Below are positions 1 through 14,619 of a stretch of 64,000 nt of DNA, in pieces. This DNA is from Megalonaias nervosa. Taxonomy: Eukaryota > Mollusca > Bivalvia > Unionida > Unionidae. The notes beneath the pieces are model-generated. The model did not search any database and was not told where the DNA came from. It saw nothing but the letters and a program-made list of their open reading frames with translations. Made by a program: the position numbers and the translations under genes. The first letter of the stretch is position 1. The number at the start of each line of letters is the position of its first letter. The stretch spans positions 62,001 through 126,000 of the forward strand of contig JAECUM010001767.1 of NCBI GenBank assembly GCA_016617855.1, given 5' to 3'.

Positions 1-1207
1 AGCTGGCCCCCCCACAATGGTTGTTAATTTGTTTTGAACAAGAATAAATAAAAGCACTAATGGTATTTGTAAAAAAAAAATCCATAGTGCCAGTATTTTT
101 TAAAATGAAATTGTCGATCACAGTACCATGATTACATATTCTTCAACACAAATGGAATGAAGCAGAAAGCGACTGATAGGATTAAAATTTGATACAGAAA
201 GAGGAGTGCTTTCATTTGTATTGTTTTTGTCTTGAATATTAAAGTCTTGCAATCCATCAAAGAGATTAGCCGACCCTCCTTCTGGTGCTGTGTTCTTGCG
301 GACGGTCACTGATCAAAGTCGGGAGGGATATGGGACTACAACTGTATAAATGGAATAAGTTGGCTTCATACAGAATTTGATGTTGGGACAGTTAACTTTA
401 AAGACTTCAAACACATTTTACAGTTTGTCGGTACATGAATACAGACAGCCCCAACTTTTTCCGGTACAGAAGCAAATTTTATCGGTAAAAGCCAGCATAT
501 ACTAGTGTAAAGGAACCTCTGATGATACCCCCCCAAAAAACCTATTAATTTTCACGTACAATATTGGTCAGTTACATTTTGCTGCTAGTCAGAAGTCAAC
601 TCTAATGGAAGAAAATACTTTTTAAAAAGGTATAGTCCTACATGTACATGTGCTTCAGTTGACCTAGATTTTGGATAGCGTGAGAAAATCATTGTCTTGC
701 TGAGGCTACCAAAGGGATGAGGCTATTCACAGGGAAATAAAAACAACTTTAGACCACTGACATTGTTGCAGTAACTTATTGTTGTAAAAATGTGACTTGT
801 TACTTAATCTCATTTAAAAGACATCCAATCTTCTTTTTTCTGCAACCAGGCATGACTGAATTATTATTTTTATTGTGCATTAGAAATGCCATTTGTTCTT
901 TGAAATAAAACTCCTCATTTCTGGTACTTCAGATTCATTATCATTGTTCTGCAGTAGATTTATCAACTAAACCCTGATATCTCAGGACCCGGTTATGTCA
1001 ACAATTTTTTGACACCCCCGACATGATCGGGATAACCGGGTTTGACTATGCTAGAAGTAGATTTCATCTATTGATGTTTTGATTACAAGGTCAGTATCAA
1101 GAAAAAAATTAATATTGGATCTCTTATGAGTGAATTTGAATACAAAAATTTTGAAAACAACAATGGAACATACTCTTGATACTTTCACCATTTCGTGTTT
1201 ATTTCAG
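1..1207 (+). other. Upstream intron, 3' part
   Basis: Non-coding. I searched for the preceding family exon (expected to end in an IPVEVEV-like strand) and did not find it, so it lies upstream of the window. A short palindrome occurs at about 987-1043 (acccggttat ... ataaccgggt, perfect 10-bp arms), possibly a decayed MITE. Nothing else is recognised. Confidence 0.7.
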
Positions 1208-1326
1208 AAGCTGGTCTTTTTCCCAATCAAGAGTTGCTGGATTTTGGAATTCTCCGCACGTTGGATGAACCTCAAACTTTGCCAGTAATAGTGAGCAGTA
1301 CAGGAACAAAACCAATTTATGTTTCA
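1208..1326 (+). CDS. TMEM131: TMEM131 exon 1 of window
   Basis: The acceptor tttatttcag precedes it and the donor gtaagg follows. The first two bases complete a codon from an upstream exon outside the window, and the exon ends in phase 0. It encodes AGLFPNQELLDFGILRTLDE..., closely matching the human LDFGTLRTQD strand, followed by SxGTKPIYV (human NSGTKDVPI). This is a beta-strand edge of an Ig/PapD-like lumenal domain. Confidence 0.92.
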
Positions 1327-4300
1327 GTAAGGCATTCAAGCTTTTCTACTTACCTGTCGAGAGAAATTAATCATAAGAAAGAAATTAGCAATGAAAGAGA
1401 AAAATTACATGCTTGAGAACAATTTTCTTTTAATAACTGTCATGGTTGAATCTGTATACATGTTCTTTATAGATATTGATAACTTGCAGTCATGTCCAGG
1501 ATTTCCACTTAGTGAATTCCTGCTCTTTTATCTTCATATGTGCCAATTTTTAATTATTACAGTTAGGGTGTGGTAGGGCAAGTTTTATATCATATCAGTA
1601 CATTTCAACAAAAATGTGTGATGACTAACTTAACAAGTAAAGATAAAGTTTTCCAGTTTATCTTCATTATCAGGATAGTGGCAGCAATTCTGATGTATAA
1701 CAATGGCATTATGTTGTATGCATTAGAACTGCATATAAAAAACAGACATTAGCATGAAAGACAGAAAACAACATGTCTGCCTCACTAGGTCCAGTTGGTA
1801 GAACACTATTAATACCTAAATAATTGTCAAAAGCGTCTCATTCTTCATTTGCAAAATATCACTTAGTAAGCTCCTAATTTTGACAGTTAATGTTGGTTGA
1901 TTGGTTTTTATCATCGCTTCGATGGACACAAGATTGAATATAACATGCAGAGGAATTGGGAATAAAATATGACACATCAGGTCAGTCAACCTTTGCTATC
2001 CTACGTGGGTATTGAACATGCAACCCATGGATTATGAGTTTGTTCCCCTACCAAGTGAACTGCTATTGTTACTCAAGCAGTTGGTCTAGAAATCAAGTGT
2101 TTACATGATCAAATGTAATATTAATGCAGTTTTCAAAGTTTCTTAGGCTCATGGCAAATCAGATGTTTGAGATTTTCACATGCTGTCATTTATAGGAGTG
2201 TATTCATTTAATTTAGTGGGGATTTGCATGATCATGCTTCCTAGACAAAAGAGGCTTTTCTTACTGATGTCCTTTTTCCCCTCTTCAAGGATGATGTGTA
2301 TGATAGATAATCCTGCATTATGGGAATTACAAAACCATTATACATGTGAAGAAGATGAACTGATCGAAGTCCCAAATTTTTAAGTCACTTGAAATGTATG
2401 TTCCAGCAATAAAAGAAATGGGCCGCATGGGACCTCCTGCCAGTTTAAGACAGTGGGCTCATTAAGAAACATTATATTACTGACCTCTTTTGCCATGGAC
2501 TGTTCCTAGCAGGAGCTGAATTCCACATGCTTCAGTAACCATCCCTTTCATGATTTTTTTTTTTTTTGACATATGAGTATATTTTTCCTTCCTGTATGCT
2601 TCTTTGTAAATAAAAACAGCTGTGATTTTAGTGATGATTTCCTCCTCCTCTTTGCATTTCTATCCATGGTTATTAACTGTTTGTTCTCAGTTGGTGTTAA
2701 AGTTCATAAAGCTCAATTATACATTTATGTCAGCCAATAAAATTTTCCAATTTGTGCACCTTGGCAAAGAGCACATTCCATTCACTAAACTAGTGTGGGT
2801 GCTCTAAATTTATTAAGTTTACAATTAACCATGATGTCCTTTCTTCTTTATTGTATTTGATATTTGTATGCATCCTACATGCATCATAGAGGCAACTTTA
2901 TTGTGCCAAAGATGAAAGATTAGGGTCAGCCGCATTGTTTTATGGCTTGAATGAATTTTAAACATTATAGGAGCAGTTGCATTAAATCCTAGATGACCTC
3001 ACGTTCACACAGAGAGAAAGGGGAAATAGTGCCTATTTTACTGTGTAAACTGATATAATAACATGTATGTAACAAGAGATATGTAGTAAAGACCCAAATC
3101 TGATACTGTGTAAACCCATGTAATAACATGTATGTAACAAGAGATATGTAGTAAAGACCCAAATCTGTTACTGTGTAAACCCATGTAATAGCATGTATGT
3201 AACAAGAGATATGTAGTAAAGACCCAAGTCTGTTACTGTGTAAACCCATGTAATAGCATGTATGTAACAAGAGACATGTAATAAGTCCCAAATATGTTAC
3301 TGTGTAAACCGATATAATAGCATGTTTGTAACAAGAGATATGTAGCAAAGGCCCAAATCTGTTACTGTGTAAACCCATGTAATAGCATGTATGTAACAAG
3401 AGATATGTAGTAAAGACCCAAGTCTGTTACTGTGTAAACCCATGTAATAGTATGTATGTAACAAGAGACATGTAATAAGTCCCAAATATGTTACTGTGTA
3501 AACCGATATAATAGCATGTTTGTAACAAGAGATATGTAGCAAAGGCCCAAATCTGTTACTGTGTAAACCCATGTAATAGCATGTATGTAACAAGAGATAT
3601 ATATAGTAAGGACTCACATCTGTTTTTACATAATGGGCTATTATCTCAGGCTCCATAATGCTTGTTTGAAATCATAAGCATGAAAAACGGTTGCTGCAGT
3701 TGGATAGGTATTGTTAAAAGCAAATGCAGTGTCATTAACAAGCCAGGAGACAATAATTTGTACATTAGTATATGATTGTTAGAATAGGTAATGTATAAAG
3801 TAAATGCAGTGACATTGACATGCCAGGAGACAGTTTGTACATTAGTATGTGATCGTTATTATTTTGATTAAGCTATATGAATGAACATTAAATGAACTGT
3901 CTTGTAAAACCTGTGATGATTTCTACGCTTCCTGCTTCTTGTGAATGTGTCATATGATGCAGTCTATGGTTACTGTGGCAACCAATGAGGAATTGCAGCG
4001 GGCCATCTGAGGTTGATGCATGTCACAATAAATACATTATAGATCATTACTTCTTGTAAAGAGAATGGTTTTTCTTAATTAAGTTTTTAATATAAAAATA
4101 TTTGTCTCAAACAATATGCCTGAATTTTTTCCATTGATTTATAGAACAATTAAATTTTGTAATTCTGAATAAATAATTATTTTAAAAAATTTGTTTTTAA
4201 AATTTTTTTAATGTAGGGATAACTTTTTCACAATTTAAGAAAATATTTGTGGCCAGAACTGATCTATAACAGGTTTGGACAGAGTAGAGTGGTCTTATCA

Positions 4301-7300
4301 GTCTGGAAACAAAGTACAGTAAAATCTCTGTAGTTTGATTGAAGACCCACATGGCCCAGCCAATCATTTCAAGAGATCAGTAGTTGAACACATTTTAATA
4401 AGTTGTAAACATTATATTTTTGATGTGTTATAAAGCCATTAATGTGTTAAATGTGCTGTTACAAAACAAAAACTGTTGTTTGAGTAATTTAGGGTCTCTA
4501 AGTCTTTGAAATTATTCTTTGATTTCAAAAGAAAATGAAAGTTAAACAAAGTTGGTTTACAGTGTTTCTTAGATATTTAAAGATATGTTGATTTATACTG
4601 AATTGTTTTGAGGTTCTTTAGAGATGTTTTTATTGTGTGATTTTATTGTTTTTAAAACTCCCTTATATTTAGTCTCATTTTAATCCTAAATGGTCTATAT
4701 AGTTTGTAAACTGTTCTTGATATTAGTTTTTGAATTTTCATTATCTTTGATATTACAGTGTTTGAATTATCTTTTCTGATACAGGCAGAAATTTCATTTA
4801 CATTTATCCATTCCTTTTGTGCATCTTATTTCAGAGTGTTACATCCTTCCCTCCAAATGATGCAATCAGTATTGATTTTAGGCCTACAAAAATTCTAGGA
4901 GAAACATCAAAGCAGACCATTGCTCATGTAACATATAAAGGTAATATTTTTTTTCTTAAAAGCCCTTTATCTTGCAATATGTTTATGTTTTCTTAAGGTC
5001 TGTAGATGATATCATTACACAGTGTTTCCATTGAATGGTCCTCTTCATGTCAATAGATATGATAGTATTAAACTTTCTGTATTTCAAGACTGAGAATATA
5101 ATATAAGATGTTCATTTCCTTGAGATCTCATGACTTCATCAGTATAGTCGACTTTTCAGAGTTGACCATTTTATTACATCCTTGGTTGAGCATGACAATA
5201 ATGCAAAGTTCCTTACACAAGAATGGCAAAGACATGTTAATTTTGCAGCATATTGTTATGACTGTATGTTCTTAAACTAAGTAACATAAAAGAGTAAAAA
5301 CCAATAAGTTTTGTAAAATTCAATAAATACTTTATTTCCTTAGAATACAAAGTGAAAATTTAAAAAATATCTCACAGCATTGTGAATTAAGTCCTAAATA
5401 GTCCTAAAAGTTATATCGTAAATCCAAATGTATAGAGTTCCAAATGAATTTCAGTGGTGTTCCAAATAACTTGAATTTTGAATGTGCTGATGTGCCTGTA
5501 GTCTCGACTGTGCTAATGGTCAGTAATGTGGTGATGTCTTAAACAGTCTGTGATATATCACAATAATATAATCCAAAATATCCTAGACTGAATTCACTAT
5601 AATTGCAAATTTAATGATTTAGTACAATAAGTATTAATGAGTACTTTGTAATTCCAATGAATAATTTAAATAAATAAACCCACTGAAATTAAATCTGAAT
5701 ACAACAATAAGACGGATTCTACTTAGGATGTTAAGGATAGAAATGAGTAATTTTTAATGTTAACATTGCTGTAAAAAGCTAAGGCACAATAATGGCACCA
5801 GGATGAAGGTCAGTCTCCTCTCTAAAACATTCAAAGTTGTCAACAAGACTAGAAATTTCTAAGTACAGAACTAATGTCCTACACTCAGATAAATGAACCA
5901 TGTTTATCTCCAATAATAATGATCTGAATAATCAATAATCATACAGTATTATTAGCTATTTATCATGTTGTTTAAAAATATTTGTCACTAGTCAGGTAGA
6001 CCATTAACTTGATTTTGGACAAAGTCAGTTCACAGGGTACAGATATATATTGACATATAATCAATGAGAAAAGCCAACAAACAATCCAGATTAAATATAC
6101 ATAACAGTATCATCCTGTAGATGTACATGCAACACCTATGTACCTTGGTAGATTAGGTTAACCTTTAATAGTCTGTTGCAAACCTCTGGTTAGAGGACAT
6201 TGTTAAATGACAGTCTTTTTCTGTTCATGAGGAAATGCTTGGTTAGAGGAAAGTGTTAAGTGAGTCATTTCTGTTCCTCATTTGTTAAACAACAGTCTTT
6301 TTTCTCTTCTATTTGTTTGAGGAATTCCTTGTTGAAAGACAGGCATCAGTGGGCTAGCCAAACACCTTCATTCATGGAAAAAATATAAAGCTAGAATGCT
6401 CTCCACTTTAAGGTCTTGAGAATTGTGCAGTAGCATCAGCGTTAGCTCGTGAATGTTATAATCTCACAATTTGCTAACCTTTCCTCTGCGGCTGCTGTCC
6501 CATGATTTCTGACATATTCAGGCATCAGGCTAAAGGGGATATTGGCCATGACAAAGACTTGCTGACCAACTTTGACTTGATTAGGCCAAGATCACTCACC
6601 TTGTTTCCTAAGGGACATCTTTCATGGGTTTTGACACAGATCATCTCAGACAACTTCAGAGTCTTTAGCTAGAACCTTGCTGAAATGACTATCTTGTTAA
6701 ACACGTTTTCTAATATCCTTAGTTTTGGCATGTAGGTGAGTGAGTTGCAATCCATTTCAGTGGACCAACATTATCTCCAGTTCACATTCGATGATGAGAG
6801 TTGAATCCAGTGGGTTTAGTGAAGGTGACCCAGACTGCCTCCCGACTCAGTTAACATGGCACAGCAACGTCATTGGTTTGGGTTTAGTGCTTTTGCTTGA
6901 TTTGTTTCGATCTGTATTGATCATCCATATTTCATTCACCGTACATTGACATCATGTGTATATCTTATGTGACCATCATTCATAGTGCCTTCTTTTTAAG
7001 GGGGCAATTGATCCTTCATACAGGAACTCCAGCCATATTTCCCTTTAAGGATACCCTGAGGTAGTGATTGGATGCTCAACATTCCTTTTTTCTATTACCT
7101 GTGCTTTTAACATTAATATGATAGGGGAATGTATTCGACAGAGAAAGGAAATTATTTAGTAAAGTGTGTTTCTTTGATAATACTAACATATCACATTACT
7201 ATGATACCCACCCACACATCTCTGCAATGCTGACATCCATGTTGAACTGCTAAATGTCTAATTTAAGAGTAGCCATCTAGTGATGGAAAGGGGAGGTCAT

Positions 7301-10300
7301 TTAGTAGACTTTTTATTCCTTTGTCCATTTACAGAGATGGGAAAGGCTCATTATTTTGGTATTTCTGGGAGGGCTTGATTCTGGAGGTAGTGGATTTTAT
7401 TTCTAAATGTTAATGGGGTCAGGTAAGTATTCTTTGAGAAACATTTTTCTCAAACTTGGCTTTTGAGGAAATGAAAGTTTGCCTTTCCAGGAAATGAAAG
7501 TTTGCCTTTCCATTTTTTCCAGCTTCCAAAGCATTATATCCCAGAAGCTGGTCTGGAAATATAGTGGTCAAATCCAAGAATACTCAGCACAAACTGACCA
7601 TTCCATACCAGGCTACTGTGTTACATGGGTAAGTCAAATAGGCTACTGTGTTACGTGCTTCTGTCACAAATTTGATATAGTACCATTACATTTTGGTCTG
7701 ATTCAAATTAGTTCAGGCTTATAGATTGATGTTATCTGCCAGTAAGGCCATCTTGATCTGTCTCACATCTACACTGAGGTTAGCATTTTCATTTGAGTCA
7801 TTTTCTCAGAAACAGTTGTTTGCAGATACGCCAACCATTATGGCTTTTGTGGAATTATTACAAAATTTTGTTGAAAAAGAATTGATTGATTCTGGAAAAT
7901 CTAAATTTTGGGGTATACAATTTTGAACAGGAGTTTTCTGTGTATAGATAGGGAAAAAAGTCCTTAAGCATCAATATGATGCAATGGTACAGTATAACAC
8001 TGGTACACAGAATAAAGCTCCTCTGTGTGAAAAACAGAATGTGGATAACAGGAAACCAGCAGACTGGACAGGAAAGAGGACAAAAACAGTGGCAGATATG
8101 GAGATAATATATGAGGAAAAGTAGTGTTTATAGTTAACTTTTGCCCCAAGATATCGAAAGAATTGGAGCTACTGGAATTGGAGGCATAGATTCCTCATTT
8201 ATTCTCATTGGACTTTAATTGTTACTGTGTACATATATGTATAGGCTTGTAGGAAGTTGCCATATGATTGTATAGAAGTTTGTTACTTTTAACTGATGTG
8301 TTATCATTTCCTGATGGGCTGCCTAGATTTTGAAACAAACTGATGCTTGTATTCTTGAGAAGCCTGCTTATGAGTTGGCATCTCTGGTGCTTGTAGAGTT
8401 GCATGACATGGTACGAACAATTTCCTTGAGAAGTACTATAGCCTTCAGTGAAAACTAAGTAATTGTGACCTCTGTTTCACGACTTTGAATCTGGTCATTT
8501 TAGTATACCCTAATGACTCTAAGTCTTGAGACACAAAAAAAAAATAATTTGGTGTCCTAAAATTTATGTGCATTTAAAAATTACAGCAATATCAGTGCCC
8601 TAACACTTAGAGATGTAAAAAAAAAGTCTATACAAAATTGGCAAGATTGCCATACTGCACACAGCAGTGACCAGCTCTTGTTCATTTACTTTGTCAAGAA
8701 ATAGTTTATAAACTACTATGATTGTATTTATGTTATTATTTTGCATGTGCATAATTTCTAATTTTTCCAATATGAAATAAAACAAAAATAAATAAAAACT
8801 TCAATAATTCATGGTGCGCTTAGAGTTTATGGGGTGACCAGTACTATGATATTGTGTACACACCAGTGCTTAAACAGTGCAGATGGTATATCTTTGTTTA
8901 TTCCCAAAAGTACTAGATGAAGATTTTTGCTTTATTCATTGTTTTACCAAGTCTCATTCTTCCAAATTACATATAACAGATTATTATTTTATTTGTTTTG
9001 ACCCATGCGCTCAAGAGTTACTGTTTTTCAGAGATATAAGTGATCCAACAATGTGATGTAAATCATGTGAAATGACACACATCTTTAATTATACAAGTTG
9101 CATAACCAGTATATTCACTTAATTGATCATCAGTGATACATTTTAGTTTTGTGTTTCGGCTTACTGTGACACAAATTCGTAACTTTCAGCACAGTATGCA
9201 TTCAACCTTTGATTTTGGACAGCTGGCTGTCTTAGCGTTTTATTTTGTTTATAATTGGCAGATTTGTCTTTTGTTTTCTGACAAGAGACCAGGTAATTGT
9301 TTGATCCATGAAACTGTGTGATTGGGAGTTTCGTCTTGCAGCAATGCCGGTAACTGTTTGTTCTACTACATTACTCCACACGAATTAACTGTCAGAAAAT
9401 CTAAAGTGGGTTGAGCAGGATGAGATGCCCTTCATAATAGCGGTACTTAATTATTTGGCCCCTCCAAAATTATATTGGACTTACTAACAATTGACGTCAA
9501 TCTCATTGTCAATCAATTAAGGTATGAACACTTGCTTAGTTGAGTAGCATGATTACCATAGCCGAGTTAACAGGTACTTATTTATGGTCACTTACATCAA
9601 AGCAAACTACATCTGAGTGTTTAAGGTATTACAGTTATTTTTAAAGCATTATTTCTGAAATTTCTTTATTGTATTTTGGAGGTATTATTTAAGTTTAGTG
9701 CAATTATGCCTATAATTCAAATCCAAGGGATGTACTTCATTTAGTGCAAGTAAATGCGGTGACACTGTAATGTAAACATGCTATAACTAAATGTGAGCAT
9801 TGAACCAAACGCTATTGTTGTTTGTTCTTGTCATACTGGGAGCACAGTTTTAGTGAGTTAGGTATTTACATCTTCAAAGCAATATAAAATGTAATTGCTG
9901 GTGCATTGATACAATATTCAAATGCATTAATGCTTAAATAAAGAATAATGAACTGAAGACAAAAGGGATTGGTTACTGTTGTAAATGCTTATAGCAACCT
10001 GTTAGTGCTCAACTCTTGTCATTGATCAAATTATGCCCATTTGTATTGGGTAGAAATAATAAACAGATGAAAATTAAATATATTTATGGACTTTTTTTAA
10101 TGTCGTTATTATGGAGAAAATACATTGATCAATTAGTAGAAAAAAATGTTTGAAGGTGTCCCAAGACAAGACATGAAAAAATTGCTTGATTTTGTGTCCC
10201 AATATTTATAGGTTATAAAAAATTTAGGGTATCCCAAAACTTGTAGTGTCCAAAGACTTAACAGTCATTACATATATGGGTGTGTTTAAAGGCTTGACAA

Positions 10301-13300
10301 TAGCTTCCTGTAGGTTATGGTTCTTTCTCCACTGGTTATACTGGTCTCCATGTAAAACCTATAATGTGCTGAAAAATTGCATTAAGCTCACAACAGCAGT
10401 AACCTTCATGTAAATGTATCATTCCAGTGACTCTGATTAATTTTTATGTTAATTGTTTTTTTCTCAATCACCGTGTTCAGAAAACTTCATGGAAAGAAGT
10501 GCCCTGGAGTGTTCATAACCTGTTTCAAAATAAGGGTTACTGTTACCTTATGTAGTATTTCAGGTGACATGACCAAGCTTTCTAAAGACATTTCCACAGA
10601 CTTGGGCATTAGGAGATGCATATCATATTCCCAGAAAGACTTACAAAAAATGGTGCTAACAGCTGCCTCACTTGGCACTCAGCATTAAGAGGTTAGTGTT
10701 AGGACTGGTTGGCCTGGTGTCAGGACAATTTGATTGGGTGGGACATCATGCTACATGTCTGCGGCACATTGCCCCAGTGCTAGACATCACTATAAACTGC
10801 CACACTGCAGACATTGTAGCAGTATGACTGAAAAATTGTTAAAGCTATGTTAAAAATCCAAATCACACACACGCATGCTCAGATTCCCAAAAATAGTAAA
10901 ATTTATAAAAGCATGGACAATTTAGCTTTGCGGTCAAACGGAAGTAACACATATGTGTATGCAGTCATATGTACACTGTAACACGTGTAACGTGGATGCA
11001 GTCACATTTACACTGGATGCACACTGGATAGAACAGACCTACAACATATTTGCACAACTTTTTCTTCCCAGCTCTGTTTTTATCTGGATCATTTGAAGTC
11101 ACCTCAGGACTGATATACAGGGTTTTACTTACTTTAATATACTGCTGTTGAGTGATGTAAAACCTGATGTTGGAGTTTACATTAGCATTAATGTTGTCTC
11201 CTGTCTTCGTTACAGTTTTCGTTTATGGCAAGTTAATATGGTTGCTATTATCCTTCTAGTTGTTGAATTTTGATTCCTAAAGTTAATTTTTATTTTTGTT
11301 ATTTTTTTTTTGTAGTCAGTGAAACAAAATGTAAGTTTTTTGTTTTTTTTTTACTTTCAGGTCCTTGGTCTACAATGTCAACAATACATATTTCTTCAGT
11401 GCCAAGGTTTTGAGAAACATCACACGTTTGTTGGCATTTACTAACACCTTCAACTTCTCTGTTGTTATTTATAATGCCACCCTCCCACCAGAGGTCAAAG
11501 ATTACTTTTCTGTAAGTAAAACAGTTGACTGTTCTTTGTATAGGTTTTTAACCAACTATTTGTTGCCATCATGTAAGTCGAAAGTTTACTCTGTTATTGC
11601 CTATGATCTTTATATGAAACCTTTTATTGTTTTCATTCTTGTTAAAAGTCATGTTATGATGCTAGTAAACATTTAATCCATCAATAATTTGCATAAATTT
11701 TATGTTGCAAATGTGTGCTGGATCTACTACACTTGCTAGATGTTATTGTTATGTTATTGTTAAAATATTGTTCACAGTATAATATACATCACACAAATCA
11801 CATCAGATAGAAGTCCTCACAAAACTGACAATGTGATAATGAAAGATCTTCTTACTTGGCTTTCACTTTAGTATGTCATCTGTGCTGTTTGTCTATGGAG
11901 TTAATACATATTGTCTGGGGTCTCTGTCTCTTAATAAGTTACATTTGTGTTTTCTGGATGAGTTAGTTGTATTGTCGTTGTAAAGGTTCCTGCCATTTGT
12001 TGCTTTATTAATGTGTCAGTTATTAAAACCTGACCTTTAACCTGAAAGTTCAACTGCCAGAAATCTCACCGGTTAATCATATCGTGTCGGTAATGACCTT
12101 TGGTTATCAAATTAATCCATTTATATTGTGTGTGAATTAAATCTTTGGCTTTTGTCTCTCACTAAATTTATTTAGTTTCTGAACGAGTTAATTCTGCCTT
12201 CTGATGTAAATTGTACATCTAATTTCCATATTTACTCATTTCACAATCAGAATTAGAATCCTTAATACAATTATCACAGATATATTAACTTCATATCTGT
12301 AAATGTGAATATTTTATGATACATGTACATAATTATTACAATGTAAAATTATTATGAGATGTAATACGTACATAACAAACTTTTGATAGAAAATAAAATA
12401 CAGTTATTGTTGATATTTTTCCTTTTAATCCCAATTGAATTTCAACTTTGAAACCTGATCTTCCTAAACAGACCAGTTATGTAGAGGCCACCTGTGTTGA
12501 GAAACAGTGCCTGCTATAAGGTACAGCTTATTATGTAATGATGTTGTCCGGCCACCTGTCCATCTGTCTGTTGCTAATTTAATTTCCACATAATATATCT
12601 TCAGTTATCTATCATCAACAGTTACCAAAATTTGTAAATAGTTTGCACTAGGAGTAAGGAAGAAGCTTATACATTTTTGGGGGTCAGAAGTTCAAAGCAG
12701 ACCTTCCAACCCTTAAGATTTTGCTGTAAGTGTTATGATAATGTCCCTTAAAATACAGACTTAAGAATAAAAGCAAAAACTACAGAAAAATGATTGTTGC
12801 CAAAAAGTCCAGATAATTGGTTCATCCATGTTTGATATGGATCTTGGTTGCATATTAGAATTACCTCAGATGCTTTAAAACTGCACATATTTTTTCATGC
12901 AAAGTGTCTGCATGATCAAACTGTCAATTATAGAATTTTTAAAAAAGGCATCCAGGAAGCGATGCATGTTGAAGATGAAACAGACATTAATCCTCTTAAA
13001 AAGTGTTAATAATCAGCACAGAAGAGTAAAAAGGAATATTCAGGATTCTTGTGAATAAAAACAGGAAGGGACACATTTACGTTTATTGGACATATCCGTT
13101 TGAGTATGTCTGCTGTTGGGATATATGATTGCCGTCATCATGTGAAATGGAAACAAATTCCAAGAATTACGTAAAGTTTAGAGATAGCAAAAAGCAACAA
13201 GCCATTGAGCTGCATAGGGTTTGGAACTGAAGTTTGTGCAACTGTACTAGTGGTAAATAAGGTCTGCATATACTTTACAAACTTTTCAGTTGAACATAAT

Positions 13301-14568
13301 GTTTACCGTAGTTTTATGTTTTGAATACCAAACTTTTAAATACATTTTCCAGCTTTATAATAGCATTTTATCACATTTTTTTACACCTTCCTGACAACTG
13401 GTCAAACTTACGGAAAAAGTCAACTTCCTTACTGTGATGGTCTCATCAGGGTTGGCAGGTTTGTCAAAGGTCAAGGTCTCTGAAAGAAGAAAATTGATTT
13501 CCACACAATAATTCAAGTTCTTCTTAACGTACCTGGATCAGACTGTGGATGGCCTGCTCTTGGGATCAAAAAGTTATGGCCAAGTTCATTGCAACTGAAA
13601 TTAGAAAATTTTAATTTTTTGTTTTGCAATAACATGGGTTCTGCATCACAGATCTGAATCAAACTTTCTGGATGGCTTATATTTCTGACTAAAAAAAGAA
13701 AAGTATTTTCATCACTCAGATTTCATTTATCAACATGGTGGACTGTTAATAAATGGGGCAAGCATATAATGTGTCATTTACAGAACTCTTTTTTGCAGAA
13801 CATGTGGTCTGAGGTTTTACTGAATTTCCAATTTGTAAAAACAACAAATTTAGTGCCCTTGCTAAATTTGTGAAGATGTTTAAATTTTTTTTTTATTAAT
13901 CACTGTATTATTTTGCATTGTTTAAATTTATATGGCAGAAATTATTTATCGTACTTGACATCATTTCATTTTGCAGATCTTAAATTTTTCCAAACCTGTG
14001 ATAATCAAGCCGCAGGAGACAGTTGCTCCATTTATCCTGCGGTTCCATCCTAATGCCACACAGCAGCATTTCCACACAGTTCTAACACTTCACACTAATG
14101 CTTCTTACTTCGAAATTCCACTTACAGTCTACAATGGCCTTCTAAAAGTAAGTAATATGTTGATATTGCAATGTCCCAGTAAGATGCAAAACTGATCATC
14201 CCAAATCTAGTATAATGAATATACCTTTGTTATAGAAGAGCTTAAATGGATCTTGAAAGGAATTAGAATTAAATTATTGTTTTAAACTACTTTTAGTATG
14301 AAATATAGCAGTTACATCTGTGAGAATAGAACTTTGACATGCATTTAATTAGCAAAATATCCTTAACCTTGTACAGGTACTATCAGACAGTATGTTTGAC
14401 AGCTATTTTCCAATAAATTGATGCATGTTGATTTGATTGCATCAGTAATAACATCTTCACATTTTAAAAAAAACAAAACATTAACAGGAATCATGCAGTT
14501 TCAGTCTTTAATATTTTCATGTAATAATTATCCCCACCCTTTAACATGGCTTTTGTGTTATACTTTTT

Positions 14569-14619
<51 letters not shown>

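Larger units (their letters stand above)
1327..4834 (+). other. Intron 1
   Basis: GT-AG. It holds the tRNA-like repeat (1985-2090), the 65-bp minisatellite (3035-3605), and a second short pair of similar phrases at about 3715-3850 (aaatgcagtg...attaacaagccaggagaca twice). The stretch 3900-4834 is AT-rich with nothing recognised. Confidence 0.8.
4941..7522 (+). other. Intron 2
   Basis: GT-AG. It holds LTR-like repeat Y1 (5253-6106), a DIRS recombinase relic (about 6470-6960) and, at its 3' end, a perfect 23-bp tandem duplication (7467-7512). The rest (6110-6470, 6960-7460) shows nothing recognisable. Confidence 0.8.
7629..11360 (+). other. Intron 3
   Basis: GT-AG. It holds SINE tail remnants (10290-10400, 10630-10875). 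From 7660 to 10290 the sequence is AT-rich and unremarkable; short ATG-led readings there have no family resemblance. Confidence 0.75.

Noticed and set aside
2989..3656. Two overlapping minus-strand open readings (136 and 119 aa)
   Set aside because: They are translations of the 65-bp minisatellite; the peptide simply repeats HTCYYMGLHSN-type units.
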